Assembly: GCF_022539315.1 (NCBI RefSeq)
Contig: NC_066315.1
Span: 48,775,174 to 48,839,173 of the forward strand
Direction of reading: 5' to 3'
DNA: 64,000 bases
Source: Serinus canaria
Lineage: Eukaryota > Chordata > Aves > Passeriformes > Fringillidae
In this document: piece after piece, positions 1 through 12,650 of the stretch
How the letters are laid out: each line of letters begins with the position of its first letter
Numbering within the stretch: position 1 is the stretch's first letter
The notes under the pieces: generated by a model
Told to the model about the DNA's origin: nothing
Databases searched by the model: none
Seen by the model: only the letters and a program-made list of their open reading frames with translations
Program-made: the position numbers and the translations under genes

Positions 1-1035
1 TATTTTTCCTTGTTCTGCCTGTATACTCAAAAGAGTTTGTAGGCACCTGTCAGTCAAGTGGGTATTGTTCCCTGGCTATCCACTCTTGCTGATCTCATTA
101 TCAGTTTGATAGACAAGACAGTGCACTGTTTATAGCTGTTATGGAGATTTGCAATTGCTATTAAAATTCCAAAAACAAAGTTCATCTTTTTTCCCTAATG
201 TCCCTGAGACATTTAAACAATAGCAGTGATTAATTTAAACTGAAAAATACATTGTGGTTCCTTGTAAATCCAAATGCTCCTTTCTCCAATTTAAAGCCAT
301 TAACTATCTTAGTGACTTCTGAATTCCTTACTGAGGCTGGACTATTATGATCAACCTGTTGCTATTGAGAGAATCTGTCTGTTTTCTCAGCCATTTCCTT
401 GTGTCAAACTCAGCTCACACAGACTGCAGCACAGACCATGCCCCCTGGCAAGGAAAAACTCCTTTCATTCTTCAGCAGTCAACATATCTCAGCGGTCAAT
501 AGGTTTTCAAATTCTGCTATATATAACTATTTAAAAATCAGACATTACTCCTACTCACTTCCGATGCATCAGAACCATTTAGTAGGAGGTATATGTCCTA
601 CTTGCATATACTCACATAGGCCACTGGAAGGATGAATTTTTATCCAGGGAGAAGAAAGCATGAGTTGTTCCAGCATCTATCTCCTTGTGATTTCTGACAC
701 CACTTGCCAGGTTCATGACATCTGCACATTGTTTAATGTATCTATCTCTTAGAATTAAAAATAATAAAAAAACACACCTGATTATATGTCCAAGACTACA
801 AAAAAGAAAAGCTTTTATAAATACTTGTTCAAATGCTGATGGTGGTGTTGTTCTGTCATATGAATTTCAAAAGCAATGTACTTCATTCTAATATATTGAA
901 AAAACATTAGTTTTCATGAGGCTGATTAAATTGATCAAAGACATAAAGAGTATATAAGGATAAAAGATGTGAAACAAAAGTTATTTTAAAATCGAGATCA
1001 GGTTATGCTTTTGGTTACATTCCCCAGGTGGACAA
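1..1035. other. AT-rich unique DNA, no gene seen
   Basis: This stretch reads as unique, CpG-poor, AT-rich vertebrate sequence. The only ATG frame of any length (399-635, 78 codons) shows no domain, no plausible splice context and no coding-like composition, so I treat it as chance. I see no repeat family, RNA gene or promoter here. Confidence 0.6.
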
Positions 1036-1576
1036 GAAGTCCAGTGGCATCCTGGCTGGTATCAGAAATAGTGGCCAGCAGTGCTAGGGCAGGGATCATC
1101 CTGCTGTCCTCAGCACTGCTGAGGCCACACCTCAAGTGATGTGTTCAGTTTGATCCCTTCCCCACAAGAAAGACCTTGAGGTGCTGGACCATGTCCAGAG
1201 AAGGGCAACAAAGCTGGTTAAGGGTTTGGAGCATAAGTCTTAGGAGGAGTGACGGAAGGAGTGGTGAGGAGGAGGCTCAGGAAGGACTTTATCATGCGGT
1301 GCAACAACCTAAAAGAGGGCTGTAGCAGGCAAGTGCCAGTCACTTCTATCAGGTAACAAGTAACAAAAGAGGAAATGACTTCAAGTTGCAACAGAGGAGG
1401 TTTAGATTAGATATTAGGAAAAATGTCTTCATTTAAAGGGTTATTAAGCATTGGAACAAGCTTCCTAGGAAAATGGTAGAATCATCAAGAGTGGACGTAG
1501 TCAAAAATGTGTAGATGTGGCACTTAGAGATTTAGTTTAGAGTTGAACATGAATGGTTCCACGATTCTATATAAAG
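1036..1576 (+). mobile_element. CR1 LINE fragment, sense, 5'-truncated
   Basis: This is the 3' part of a chicken-repeat-1 non-LTR retrotransposon. It begins in the C-terminal coding part of ORF2 ('agtggcatcctggctggtatcag', 'gccacacctcaagt', 'gtccagagaagggcaac'). It continues through 'caagttgcaacagaggagg' and 'ttagattagatattagga', then 'cattggaacaagct', and ends in the degraded 3' UTR 'ttccacgattctat'. The reading frame is destroyed by stops and indels, so no protein is made. Compared with the usual CR1 end, the stretch just before the terminal 'ccacgattctat' is shortened. CR1 copies are normally truncated at the 5' end and lack target-site duplications, and both apply here. Divergence looks moderate. 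The family is nearly certain and the subfamily is not. Confidence 0.88.
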
Positions 1577-4500
1577 AAAAGACATTTATCGATCCTGGAG
1601 ACTGGTAGAAAGTGTCCAGTAAACTGTAGACTGATAGAAAATCTTCCTGCACTGGAAGTAGTGCAGTAATGTAGTGTGGAAAATTTTATCATGTGTTTAT
1701 CTTTGTGATATTGTCTCACCTCTGTGGCCAGACTTAAACTAAAGGACAGGAGTAGTTAAATTCTCTGGAAAAAAAATGACAAATTAGAATAAAAAGGCAA
1801 GGGTAAAACACCTTAGGTGAACAACTTCAAAGATTTATCTTCAAAGGATTTGTCTGGGCCAGCAGTTTGGAAAAATCTGTCTACCTAGATATGAAAATGG
1901 TTTTCTATTATTAAGCACAGTATGAGAAGTTATTTAACAGTTAGAGAGCCTCAAGACAGAGAAGAGAGTAAGTTACCCACAAGAATGTCAATTGACAACA
2001 GTGAGTCATGCTGTAAGAGATGGTAAAAAGAGAGAAAAAGAAGGTTCAGCAAGGAATTCTACTCAATTCATCCTAGAGATGGAGGTCAGCAGGCTATACA
2101 TTGCACCAAACCTTTGAGGATAAGAATAAATATATAGAAAGGATTTTTTCATTGTAACTTCATAATACATATGCTTCCTAACTCAAGAGAAATGAAAATA
2201 CACTATGTTAATTCTAACAAGCCTTTTTTGTACCTAGTCTCTCTGACTGCTAACCCCACTTTGCCCAGAGAACAAGGATTTTCAGAGTCCATATGCATGT
2301 ATAACTGCTGCAGGGAGACATATTAAAGGATGGAGGACACCACCATCTGCCTCACCCTCAAAAAATCTAGCCTAGTGTACTTGAACCAGGGCCTTTACCA
2401 AGAGTGATGAAAAGAAATTCAGGGTAATCTCCAAAGTGCATATTCAGGAATATTTAAAAGGGACGTAATATCAGCGGTTTGATTTGTGAATGTGACACCA
2501 AGACAGTATGTGTTAAGGCAGGAGGTATGTTAGACACTGCCTCTAAACATCGAGAGAGAGTTCTTTCCTGCCCACATCACAAGCCTAACTCAATGAAAAA
2601 TGTGAGAAAAGTGTGTGAGGCATGAGGCCCACAACATGCTTGCAAGCTCTAGTCATCCTAATTCATGCATCTGTCTGAGGTCACTGTTTTGTAGGTGTCT
2701 ACAACAAATCTCTTGTAGGCATCTTCTCATAGAATCAGATGGCCAACACAAGCAAGGCAGGCTGTCTGCAGGTGCTTGCCTATTTTTTTTATTTAGGTGC
2801 AGGTCTAATAATAAAGTCATACCTCACCTGTAAGCCTTTCCTTATTTCTTTATGGTTAAAAGGCATTCTTGGCCTTCCTGCTTTGTCATGATGTCGTAAA
2901 GAACATGCACAAAGCTGTTGGAAAGAGGCAATCTGCCTAGAGTGAAAATTATTCCTCTTTGAGAGACTAAGGCTGTCATTATAGCAGGAGCATAAGCCAT
3001 TACAGAATGCCTGCACCTTATAAAAGGAGAAGGCTATAAAAAGTGGGTGGATAAACAGATTTTTGCTCCCTAAAGTGCAGCAGTGGATTGAATTCTGCTT
3101 ACTAATATATGTAAGACACCCATATAAAAACTTTTCTTACTGAGATGAATGGCAAAAACTAAATTCCTTGGAGTCTGACTCATTCATTAACCACCGTGCC
3201 ATGCAAGTGCACATGTGTTGGAGGTATTAGCATGCTTTCACACCTGTTCTGCCATGGAGCTGAAGATGTTCTTCAGAGAAGCTTTTACAGTTACAGAAAT
3301 ATGTCACAAAGCTGAGCAGACCCAAACTTTCATACTGCCTTCCAAATTGCCCCATTAGAGATCAAATGAGATTAAAAAATAAGAAAAGCTCTCAGTGTTT
3401 TCTGTGTTCACTGGCCGAGCTCTCCTGTATGGAGAATAACAAGCTCATCTTTCATCAGTTTCAATAAGTGAATGGTAGCACTGGCCACAGCACCCAGATT
3501 AGAAGATACTGACTGTCAGGTTTCATTGCATTAGCCAGGCAATCACTAATTATGGAGGATGATGTTCACATCTTCCAGCATCCTCACAAAAGTGTGTTTT
3601 GTTTACCCTTGTTTTGCCAACCACACATTCTGAATGAGCTATCACTCTCTAAAATCAACACATTATATACCCACTCTGATAGATGGAAAAAAAAATAAAT
3701 ACTGGAGGGAAATCAATAAAAAGAATATGTCAGAGACTACTTCAGCATGGTTGTAGGAGTATAGCTAGTGGACAAAAGCTACACGTGAGGTAAGCAAAAT
3801 GCTGAGGGCTTGGGCCTGGAGCCAGAAAAAGCCTTGCTGGATGTATCTTTTTTCAATATTGAACTCCCACCAGAGCCTACACTTTATGAGCCTGACACAT
3901 CTAAATTACATTCAGCAACATTTAAATGCTGAAATAATAGGATAAATTCAAACCAATTAGAGAGCATATGGAATATTGCCTTCCTAATGGTATGCATAAG
4001 CATCTCCTGTCAGATTTATCAGATTAAAGACCCCAACTGCTGGCAGTGATCAGATCCACAGTGATAAACGGGCACGAGGGTATGAGCAAAGTTGCATGTG
4101 ATCTTTGAGGTGGGTCTAACACAGGGAAAAGAATCTGCATTGCAGTTGAAGGCTTCTCCCTTTGTTTCAAGGAAGCAGAGAAATCACACTGAATTCTCAG
4201 CCCAGTCAAAGGCCGTTGTTTTGCCAGGTCGGTGCCTTGGATGAAACACTTTTTTTTTTTTTTTGTCATCTGGGTATTGCTGTCCAAAGATGAATGCCCC
4301 AAAGAACACAACAATTAACCTTCAAACGACAGTGAAAGGCTTTCTTTTGATTCTTTCAGCTCAAAATAGCAACCGTCCAAAAATACTGAGATTTAAGCAG
4401 AACCATAAGTTTTAAAACCCAAGAATAGAAAAAAGGTATATAAAATTCCATTAAATATCATAAGGCAGAAAACAAAGTACCAGCAATATCATCAAATCAT

Positions 4501-6998
4501 CAGTCTAAGGCAGACACCAAGCACAAAAAATGTTTGCCTAACTTTCTGAAGCTTGGTAAAATTACAAGCAAATTACAAGAAACTGAAAAAAAGGGATGAA
4601 TTGCCACCTTTGTGTTTGATAATGACATATATAAAATAAACCATGTCATATGTAGAAGTTTTTTGTACACTTTGATCCAGGAATTTATTGCTATTGCTTT
4701 GTGCATGTTAAGTCAACCCGAGGCTTTTAAGACTCTTAAATGAGATTTGAGATGGTCAGTTTGGAGTTTCAACCTGAAGGATTGAAGTGAAGTTAAGTCA
4801 GACAGGTCAGCCTGCAGATGCCCAGCTGCGGATCTGGTGTCTACAACTGTTTTAGCCAGATGAAAATACCCTACACATCTACAGCTTTGATTTAAGATGC
4901 ACTGTGCCAAATGAAAAGCTTACAGGTGTTCTTTGAGTCTCTCCTGTTACCTGCCTGCTGAGACACTCAGCAGCATACTGAGCTGCTGGCCTAGGTATGG
5001 CATCATCTCTGACCCAAAGCCCATCTGGTGAAAATGAGCACTCCAAAGAAAAGGCCCTTGTTCTCTGGAAACCCTTAGCTGGAGGAAAACCCACTCATAC
5101 TCCAGTAGTCCTCTGCTCATATTGGTCCAGCCCTGGGGAAGCTGAGTAGCTTCCAGCAGCATAGACCATAAAGTATTCCAGGTTAGGCATGCAGACCTGT
5201 CAAGAAACCATGCATCCTTTCCTCAATAGTGGCATTAGCAGAACAACTGCTTACAAATATTCAGGATCCTTGGCACAAGATATGACACAAGACTATTTAA
5301 CCTGCCCACAAATCACTTTAAAGCCAGCTAGTACTAAGACTGTAATTTCCTGCTAATCCTCAGTTTCCTTTTACAATATACTTTTCACCAGTGTACTTTC
5401 ACCTGCCTTTTTACTTCTCATCACTTTCAAAATGTTCAACCTCCAAAAGGCAATTCAGCACCAGGAATTTAAGCATATGCAGGCTGGAAACTCTAAGAAC
5501 AAAAGATTTTGTCACACCGGATTTGGCATTTTCTTTCTGTTCCTGGAGGAATCAGATTAAATGATCCATTCAGTTTGAATTTAAACACATTAACCTAACC
5601 AATTTTTTAAAATCCTATGAGTGGCAGGAGCCTGACTTTTCAACATCCATGATCACCATTGTTCTACACTATTACCTGTGGTCAAAATGAAAATTTAAAA
5701 ATACTTAATGAAACTTATTTTTCCTGCAACCTATATGTTTAAAAAGTGTCATTACATCTGTTTTAAGTTCTGAGAAGCAACAATACAGTGTGATTAAATA
5801 CTGGCCCATTTCAATCCCTGACTGACACAAAATCCGTATTCTCTTTACATATTTCATATGACTTTCTCATCTAACCAAAAAATAAGTGTACAATCAGCCA
5901 TGTAACTTTCCTTCCTGTTGTTCTGCCAATGCCTCACTATTTCATGCCACACACATTTGGTCCAAGAGCCATCTATTATTCCAAAGCCTCACTCCCACTT
6001 ATGGCAAGAGGGTCTAAACACAAAGCTGAGATACAAAATTTCTGCAGCAGACAAAGCAGCTAGGTTCCTAAAATACCACTGAACTGATGTAACCATATTC
6101 TGCCTTTAAATATTTTTTTTCCTAAAATTAGAAGGTGATGATTAAATTCCCTGATGACTGGTCACAACACAATGTAATGCAAGCAATAACGTAGTTTCTG
6201 TTCATAGCTTTAATTTCAGTACCAAACAAAAATTTGGTGAGTCAAAAAATTTTAAGCAAAGCCTGAAAGCTTTTGATCAAATTATAGTGCTGCTCTCATA
6301 AAAGACTGTGATGTTAGAGTGAACCATCTCTTCCTTCCTCAGGTATTCATATGAATTCAAGATTATGTTGCTTGCATTTATTTTATGCTTTGGTTGGAGG
6401 AACAGGACAGGGATTTCCAACCTCAAGATATAGCTATCAGATAAAAATGAGATAAAAAGAAAAGCGTCTTTTTCAGAAAAATTAGTGGGGACAGATGAAA
6501 AGTACGTAGATTCACTTAAAAGAGCAAAATTAATAATTATCACACTATTTCCTTTAATCTCTCCATGTTGAAAAGCAAACAGAGCATGCTATTTTCACAC
6601 ATCAGAATTTGTTTTTACTGCAACTACCAACAACAGTTGTTGATGGAAAAGGGGGCAAAATAAGGTGACTTTAAAAGCATTCCTTCCTAAAGAACCATTC
6701 AAAAGTTCTCAGGGCATAAAACTGAAATAATGGCCTGCCATAAACTCTACCTTCAAGTTTGATAGTAAAATTTGATGAGAGTAATACATCTGCATTCTAA
6801 AGCAGCAGAGTTCAGTCCCTTTGTTTTCACTCACTCAGAAAAAAAGAAAACAAAACCTGTATCTTAGCTGTGCTGGTACCTTCTGCCACGTGAAAGTGAA
6901 ATTTCAGTAGATCAGGATGACTGCATAGCCACATCGGCAGCAAAATCACTAACTTCTTCACATCTCTTGCCCAAATAGCAAGACAGTAAATTAAACTT
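1577..6998. other. AT-rich unique DNA, no gene seen
   Basis: About 5.4 kb without a recognisable gene or repeat. Several short frames (2615-2833 plus; 4024-4314, 4713-5162 and 6277-6543 minus) lack domains, repeats or convincing splice signals. The overlapping minus frames at 4713-5162 lie in a slightly GC-richer patch but do not resemble a protein I know. A T12-13 tract lies near 4252. This could be intron or intergenic DNA, and nothing in the sequence decides between them. Confidence 0.55.
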
Positions 6999-7000
6999 TT

Positions 7001-7047
7001 ACCTTTCCCTTTCCTTTTCCCTTTCCCTTTCCCTTTCCTTTCCTTCT
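7001..7047. repeat. Pyrimidine microsatellite (TTTCCC)n-like
   Basis: A pure pyrimidine tract built of CCCTTT/CCTTTT units runs for about 47 bases with small unit-length variation. Such polypurine/polypyrimidine tracts can be length-polymorphic and may adopt non-B structure. It lies about 550 bp upstream of a possible LTR fragment, with no evidence that the two are linked. Confidence 0.85.
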
Positions 7048-7589
7048 TATCTCATGGCCACTGTGTGGCCACACACTGTGGTCTCACCAGTCTCTCTTCA
7101 TGTTTGCATCAGCAAAAGCTACTGCCACACAAATATGCTGCAAGCAGACACCTCCTCAGACACTCCCTTTTTTCTCTGAGACTCACTATTCTGCCAAAAG
7201 GCAAATGCAAACAATGGTTTCATGCTAGCTAGCCCTGAGCACAGCTGGCATGGAGCACTGGACAGAGAGCCAGCCTCAGAGGGTGAGGGTCAGCATGATT
7301 GAATTGGTGTCCCTGCCCTTAAATCGCTCTCTTTGCACTGCAGCCTTGCAGCAAGTAGGATGTGTGGAACGCATAGATGCACACTTTTTTCCAGCACCTT
7401 ATAATCAGCATGCCAGGAGCCACACTGTTAGAATTGGAGCAGCTAAAGCAAGTATAAATAAAGTAAACTGCAAAATCACTAGTGGGAAACAAAGCAGTCC
7501 CCAAAGTCAGAGGTCTGACCCCAGAAAACTGTAGCTGTGTATTTACTTTTGCATTACCCTACTTTTTGAGCACTCACTCAGAGCAACTC

Positions 7590-7960
7590 TCTGGTGGGAG
7601 AGGTGACAGCAGGGTGGCCAGGGTATCACACAGCCTGCTGCATGTCTGCTCCTCCAAATCTCTGGAAGCAGGGACTGTGCAGTGCAAGTGCATGCACAGC
7701 GGCACAGTTCTCTACAGAGAATTTGGGCCAACCATGCTTGACATTCGCCAGGTGGCTGGCAGAGCTGAGGCATCCATCTTGGAGAAAATACGCAGAAGAT
7801 GCTCTGAGAAAGCAGTGGCCCAGTGAATAAAGAAGATTTAATCATCCAGCTGCTCCCAGTTTGACTCTTCTCACTTTTCGCTGGCTGCTACACAGCGCCT
7901 CAAGGCAGTCCTCTCCCCTGCCGTTCCAGCACCTGAGATCCACACTTGCCAGGAAAAGGG
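7590..7960 (+). mobile_element. Possible old ERV LTR fragment
   Basis: This GC-richer segment stands out from its AT-rich flanks. It contains an AATAAA signal at 7826-7831. The signal is followed about 20-90 bases later by a pyrimidine-rich stretch ('cagctgctcccagtttgac', then 'ctcacttttcgctgg', then 'gctacaca'), which resembles the R-U5 end of avian ERV LTRs. Overlapping frames on both strands (for example 7482-7826 plus) are shadows of this GC-rich composition. I cannot find a primer-binding site, a clear 5' TG end or target-site duplications, and no gag/pol-like frame is nearby. If it is an LTR it is solo or degraded. It might instead be an unrelated regulatory element. Confidence 0.35.
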
Positions 7961-9686
7961 GGCCCTAAAGACTTGACCCCTCCTCACACGGGAAGGAGAT
8001 GGGCCACTGTGCAGGCTGCCTGCTCCACCTCCATCCCTGTGGGGGCAGGGACAGCATTTGCACCATTTAGCAAAGCTGTCACACCGTGTTCTTACACTAC
8101 AATGCGCAACCATCAAACAGTTTGTTCAATTCCTTCTTGATTAAATTCAGCTTCATTAAACCTAAGTAACCTCTGTTTAGTTTTAACAGCAACTATATTC
8201 CCATTCTAAGTGTCTTTCTGAATACCTTCTTCCCCTTTTAGACCTTCCTGTGACCTCAGAATGTATTCATGTCCCATTCCATTTTTTATTTCCTTTCTCA
8301 GTCTTTTTCTTTCCATGCAGGCAGCTTCCTCCCTATGAACTTTGTTGAAGCATCTCTCTGGTTCCTGCCTCTCAGTATCTCCAGGGGTCTGATTGTGCAT
8401 GCAGCCCTTGAAGCTGAATCAAACAGGCACTTTTGTCCTGAGACGATGGGAAGTTAGCTGCTTTGATTCCTGTTGCTATTGCATGCAGCGGATAAAAGTG
8501 GCAATGCTTAGACAAATCAGACATTTTCCTGGTGATTGTATAACTCTGCTCAGGTTCCATTTTTACACAAACATGATCTTTCTGCACAGACTACCTACCA
8601 TCACCTAATAATCATACTGTCAATACATTAATTTGCATTTAGCATACAGTATGCACATTAACAGGCTAGAGTGCAAATGAGAGGGAAGGGATGTCAAAAG
8701 AAAAACCTACAGGTACCTGAAATAGGCAAAGGAAGCCAGAGTAAATGCAGCTTCATCTCTCCTCACCAAATCGACAGGCTGAGCACAAAGGTGTACCGGC
8801 AGCGGTACCTGCCTAATTGCCCCTCAGGGATTACTGCATCCTCTCCATGCACCTTGCTCCTGTAACCTGAGCAAGATATCCCATATGAGAAATGGCTGCT
8901 TTTAAATACCTGGTGACTTTAGTAAAGAAAGATATTTTCAGTGAAAAGACCGCCGCCAGAACAGGAAAGAATATTGGAGAAAATGATAAAGGCGTGGTGG
9001 AATACAGCATGCTGGTTATGCAGGTATGCAGAGACTGAAGCAGGGGAGCTCTGCCCTCCTTTTCACTCATTAGCATATCTTTCCATCTCTCTTAGCAAAT
9101 GTCCTTGAATTCTTCTTACAGGTACGTTTGTACCATGGGAAAACAAGGAAGTTTAAAGCTGTTTTAAAAGCTTTTATTTTAATGACACTTTGAGCCAACA
9201 GGGGTCTGCTTTCTGTTTTGGTTGCATGTATAATCTGAAGGGAACTAATGTGGTGCTGATTACTAGGCTAAACTGGAACAAAAAATGTTAAAGCATAATG
9301 TACCCTCTCTAATGTTTAATAATAGCTGTAGTCATTGGTACTCCTGTCATTTTAGACTCTTTATTAATTTTGGTAGCAATATAATCATTCAGTGTTACAA
9401 TTCCTCCTACGTTAACTTGGGTGACTTTTGGAAAATCAGGAGCTTTTATAACAATATGTTTCAGTCTCCAGAGGGAGGAAATGGAAAGACATAAAGCAAA
9501 TTTTGACCAGAGCTGAGAGGGCTGCTACTCTGTACAATTTCCTTACACTGGATTTAATACACTGGAATAATTTTGTGGCAAGAATTGAGGGTTTTATTTG
9601 TAGGCGAAATTAAGAAAATCACTTTTTTTGGTGAAAAGTTATTAGAGGATCTGCAGAGAAAGCTGAGAGAAGATTTTTTTTCACTA

Positions 9687-9718
9687 GATCATTCCATGAG
9701 TTGATCATTCCATGAGTT
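9687..9718. repeat. 16-bp perfect tandem duplication
   Basis: The unit 'gatcattccatgagtt' occurs twice head to tail (9687-9702 and 9703-9718) with no mismatch. The perfect identity points to a recent replication-slippage event, or one that may still be polymorphic. No function is implied. Confidence 0.95.
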
Positions 9719-10153
9719 GGCTTACAGCTCATCTCCTCAAGACTATATTAGCAAAGAGACAGGGAGAGCAATCTGGCAGGGGCTGGGAGGGGGGAAGTCT
9801 ATCAACCAGTGAGTGAGTGGGTGGAACTTCTTAAACTCAAATTGCACTTGATCAAAAAATATCTTGCAGTTACCCCAGAGGTGAGTATAACTGATACAGC
9901 TGAGAAGTTAGGAAGCACAAGTCAAAATGAGGGGGAATCTAAACATTTTTTTTTTTTTTAAATCATGCCTGATCGAATAGCTTTAATCATTATGTTTCAG
10001 CCTGACATGATAGCAACGAGAAAATGTAAAAAGCAAGTATTTACCATTGAAAAGTCAATTCCTCTGTCACTAGCTCTGGCAATAGTATCACTATAATTAT
10101 GAGTTTAATATCTGAAATTCGTTGATTTCATATTTGCATGCATGTATGCTAAC

Positions 10154-10171
10154 TAAAATTAATTAATTTTA
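10154..10171. repeat. 18-bp perfect palindrome (TAATTA-type)
   Basis: The 18 bases from 10154 to 10171 are identical to their own reverse complement and contain overlapping TTAATTAA/TAATTA cores, the classic homeodomain binding core. Around it lie further ATTA motifs. This may be a regulatory site, or simply a product of AT-rich composition. Confidence 0.7.
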
Positions 10172-11646
10172 ATTGCATACACCAATTACAACATCAGGCT
10201 CATTTTCCAACATATTATTCCTCACTGATTACATATCCTCTAAGATTGCTTTAATTTTTCATTTTGTGCTTTAAAGTCAAAGAATAATATGTATTTCTAA
10301 TTAAGCTCACTTACATATCTCACTGCTGATTAAATCACTATTTAATATTTTATAACACAAGCCACCTTTAATTTCCCCCACTGAGAGCAAAAGGCTTGCA
10401 AACTCTTTTCTTTCTCTCTCTGTCTCACCGACCTTGCCAGTGGTGCTACAGGCAGATTTCTTCCATCTTCACAGCAGAATGCCAATGAACCACCTTGTTG
10501 ACAGACATTCATCCTTGGAGGGGGAGGCAAGCACCTTTCTGACCACAGGACCTGCTTTGAAGAGATCAGCATCCTGCTGCTATCACTGGCAGAAAAGAAA
10601 CAGACACCCAGGAGAGACTTTTAGTAGTGTCTTAGGGGATTGCAGGTCTTGCTGGAAGTCTCTGGAGTTGACACATTTCAAACCTTTTAGGCAAACCTGG
10701 AAGTCCCTCGTTGGAGCCTACCAAAGGCTGAATGTTGAAAAATGAAGAGGAAAAGGGGATTCTTTTCTCTTTCCCAACCAGCACTGCAGAATGAATCTTG
10801 CCAGTCAGTGGTGAGCCATGACTGCATTAAATCCAAAATATTAACAGAAACTGGCAGAAAATATTAAGAAGTCCCAAAGTTGCTTCTATACAGCCATGGG
10901 TATTATGCAATTTGGGCTGTACTGTCTAAACAGTCTCATTTTTACCATATCATTCTTGCAGTAGCAGAGAAGAAGAAGCTAAACCAGATGAAATCCTTAA
11001 CAAATTCAACTTCATAGAAAGGAGAAAGGAGAAATTAACTCAGGCTTGACCCAAGCTTCACTGAAATTAATGGGAAAGTTCTGATCATGTTGTTAGAAGC
11101 ATGATTAATTCCATGGATACAGGCATTTATGCCAGCAGCATAAACTTAGGAAGACCTGTGCCTACTTGGTCTCTGAATGAAAACAGAGTATTTCCAGTGT
11201 TTTTATGCATGGCACTTCCCTGCTGCTGCCCACTCCCAAGTTATTCAAAAAAAGTAATCCTTACCTGAAATACTTGTTAAACTCTACCTTTGCAGCAGTT
11301 AACTCTTTGTTAGCATCTAATTAATTGGCCAGAGACTCACTGGCTCAGACTCATCCCATCTCGCTGCTGGCATGTTAGCAAAGCCATGTCTCCTTCCCAT
11401 GGGGACGGAGAAGGACAGCAGAGTCTTTGGAGCATGGCTGATCCTCTAACAGCTCTGTATTCTGATCTCCACTGACTACCAGAGCTTTAGCTGATTCTCT
11501 ACCACCTAAAACTAGTTAAGTGTGTCATTGTGATAATGTCAGGTCTGCAAAGAAAGACAAATCAATATGGGATGCTGCAAATGAGAAAGTTTTTCTTGGA
11601 ACTACTGAATGAACAGGGAGAAAAATCACAACCAGAATACTCAGCA

Positions 11647-11678
11647 CACTAAGTTTCTTCCTTAGAAGAAACTTAGTG
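11647..11678. repeat. 13-bp perfect inverted repeat (hairpin, 6-nt loop)
   Basis: The arm 'cactaagtttctt' (11647-11659) is followed by a 6-nt spacer and its exact reverse complement 'aagaaacttagtg' (11666-11678). RNA from either strand could form a short perfect stem. It is too short for a typical miRNA precursor, and the flanks do not extend the stem. Confidence 0.85.
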
Positions 11679-12354
11679 ATGCAAATACTTGGCAGTGCCA
11701 AAACAGGAAGAAAAAAATCAAAGGAAAAATACACTGCCCAAATCCTTGAAATAGTATGTTCGGGGGAAAAGAGAAGACATAAAGAAGAAAATTTTGAACA
11801 GAAATAAAAAGAGAAGGAAACTTCTCACCCAAAAGAAGCCAGGAGGAAAGAACAACACATTTTTTTAAAACGTCCCTATGTCTCATCTCTTCAAAGTAAA
11901 GAAGTAATTTCTATCCACTTTTCTTCTCAGAACTGTCTGATTATTCAGGCTACATTCAAGACATACATAAATGTTGCTGCTGTGTCCAATAAGATAGTAC
12001 AATTCTCCCAAAGAAAAAATGCTCTCTTTCTAAACTAAGACTGATGAGCCAGCAGATTTTCACAAACAATAAATAAAAGGGAAAAAAAAGGGATCTGGTG
12101 TGTAAAGCTGTATTGTGGGAAATCATCTGAAGCTTCTACTTCAAGTCCTTCTAAGTTAATTCAATTTGTCATCATCTAAAAATAGTGAAATTGAATCAGA
12201 AAGGAGCCTAAATTCAGGCATTAGTTGGCCTGTCACACTTCGTCACCTGCAAAATGGGGATCATATTCCTTTACTTCCTTCAGACTAAAATCATATATAT
12301 TAATTATATGTGTCATCTCAAGTAACATAGTAGAGGAGACAACATTGCTTTTGG

Positions 12355-12405
12355 AGTAGAGAGAAATAATACTTGTTAAACTCTAGAAAGTAGAGAGAAA
12401 TAATA
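12355..12405. repeat. 17-bp direct repeat flanking a short insert
   Basis: 'agtagagagaaataata' occurs at 12355-12371 and again at 12389-12405, separated by 17 bases. The sequence 'aatacttgttaaactcta', spanning the junction at 12368-12385, is also found exactly at 11269-11286. This resembles filler DNA copied during break repair. It sits about 60 bp before the GATA array. Confidence 0.8.
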
Positions 12406-12461
12406 GAACAAATAATTCATATTTCCTTTGGATTAATTTTCTTCTAGATATTAAGTCCGGA

Positions 12462-12650
<189 letters not shown>

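Larger units (their letters stand above)
7961..12354. other. AT-rich unique DNA with small duplications and palindromes
   Basis: No gene recognised. The short frames between 7871 and 9494 and at 10342-10745 have no domain and are on both strands of the same DNA, as expected by chance. The block from about 10080 to 10330 is very AT-rich, with many TAAT/ATTA cores and an ATTTGCAT octamer near 10132. That is compatible with a regulatory element but also with simple AT bias. Smaller features are listed separately. Confidence 0.55.

Noticed and set aside
2722..2790. Possible CR1 terminus ('catagaatcaga')
   Set aside because: Only the first dozen bases look like a CR1 end. The following sequence does not continue into CR1.
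7482..7845. 114-codon plus and 100-codon minus frames
   Set aside because: Overlapping frames on both strands in a GC-richer possible LTR with no domain. Chance frames.
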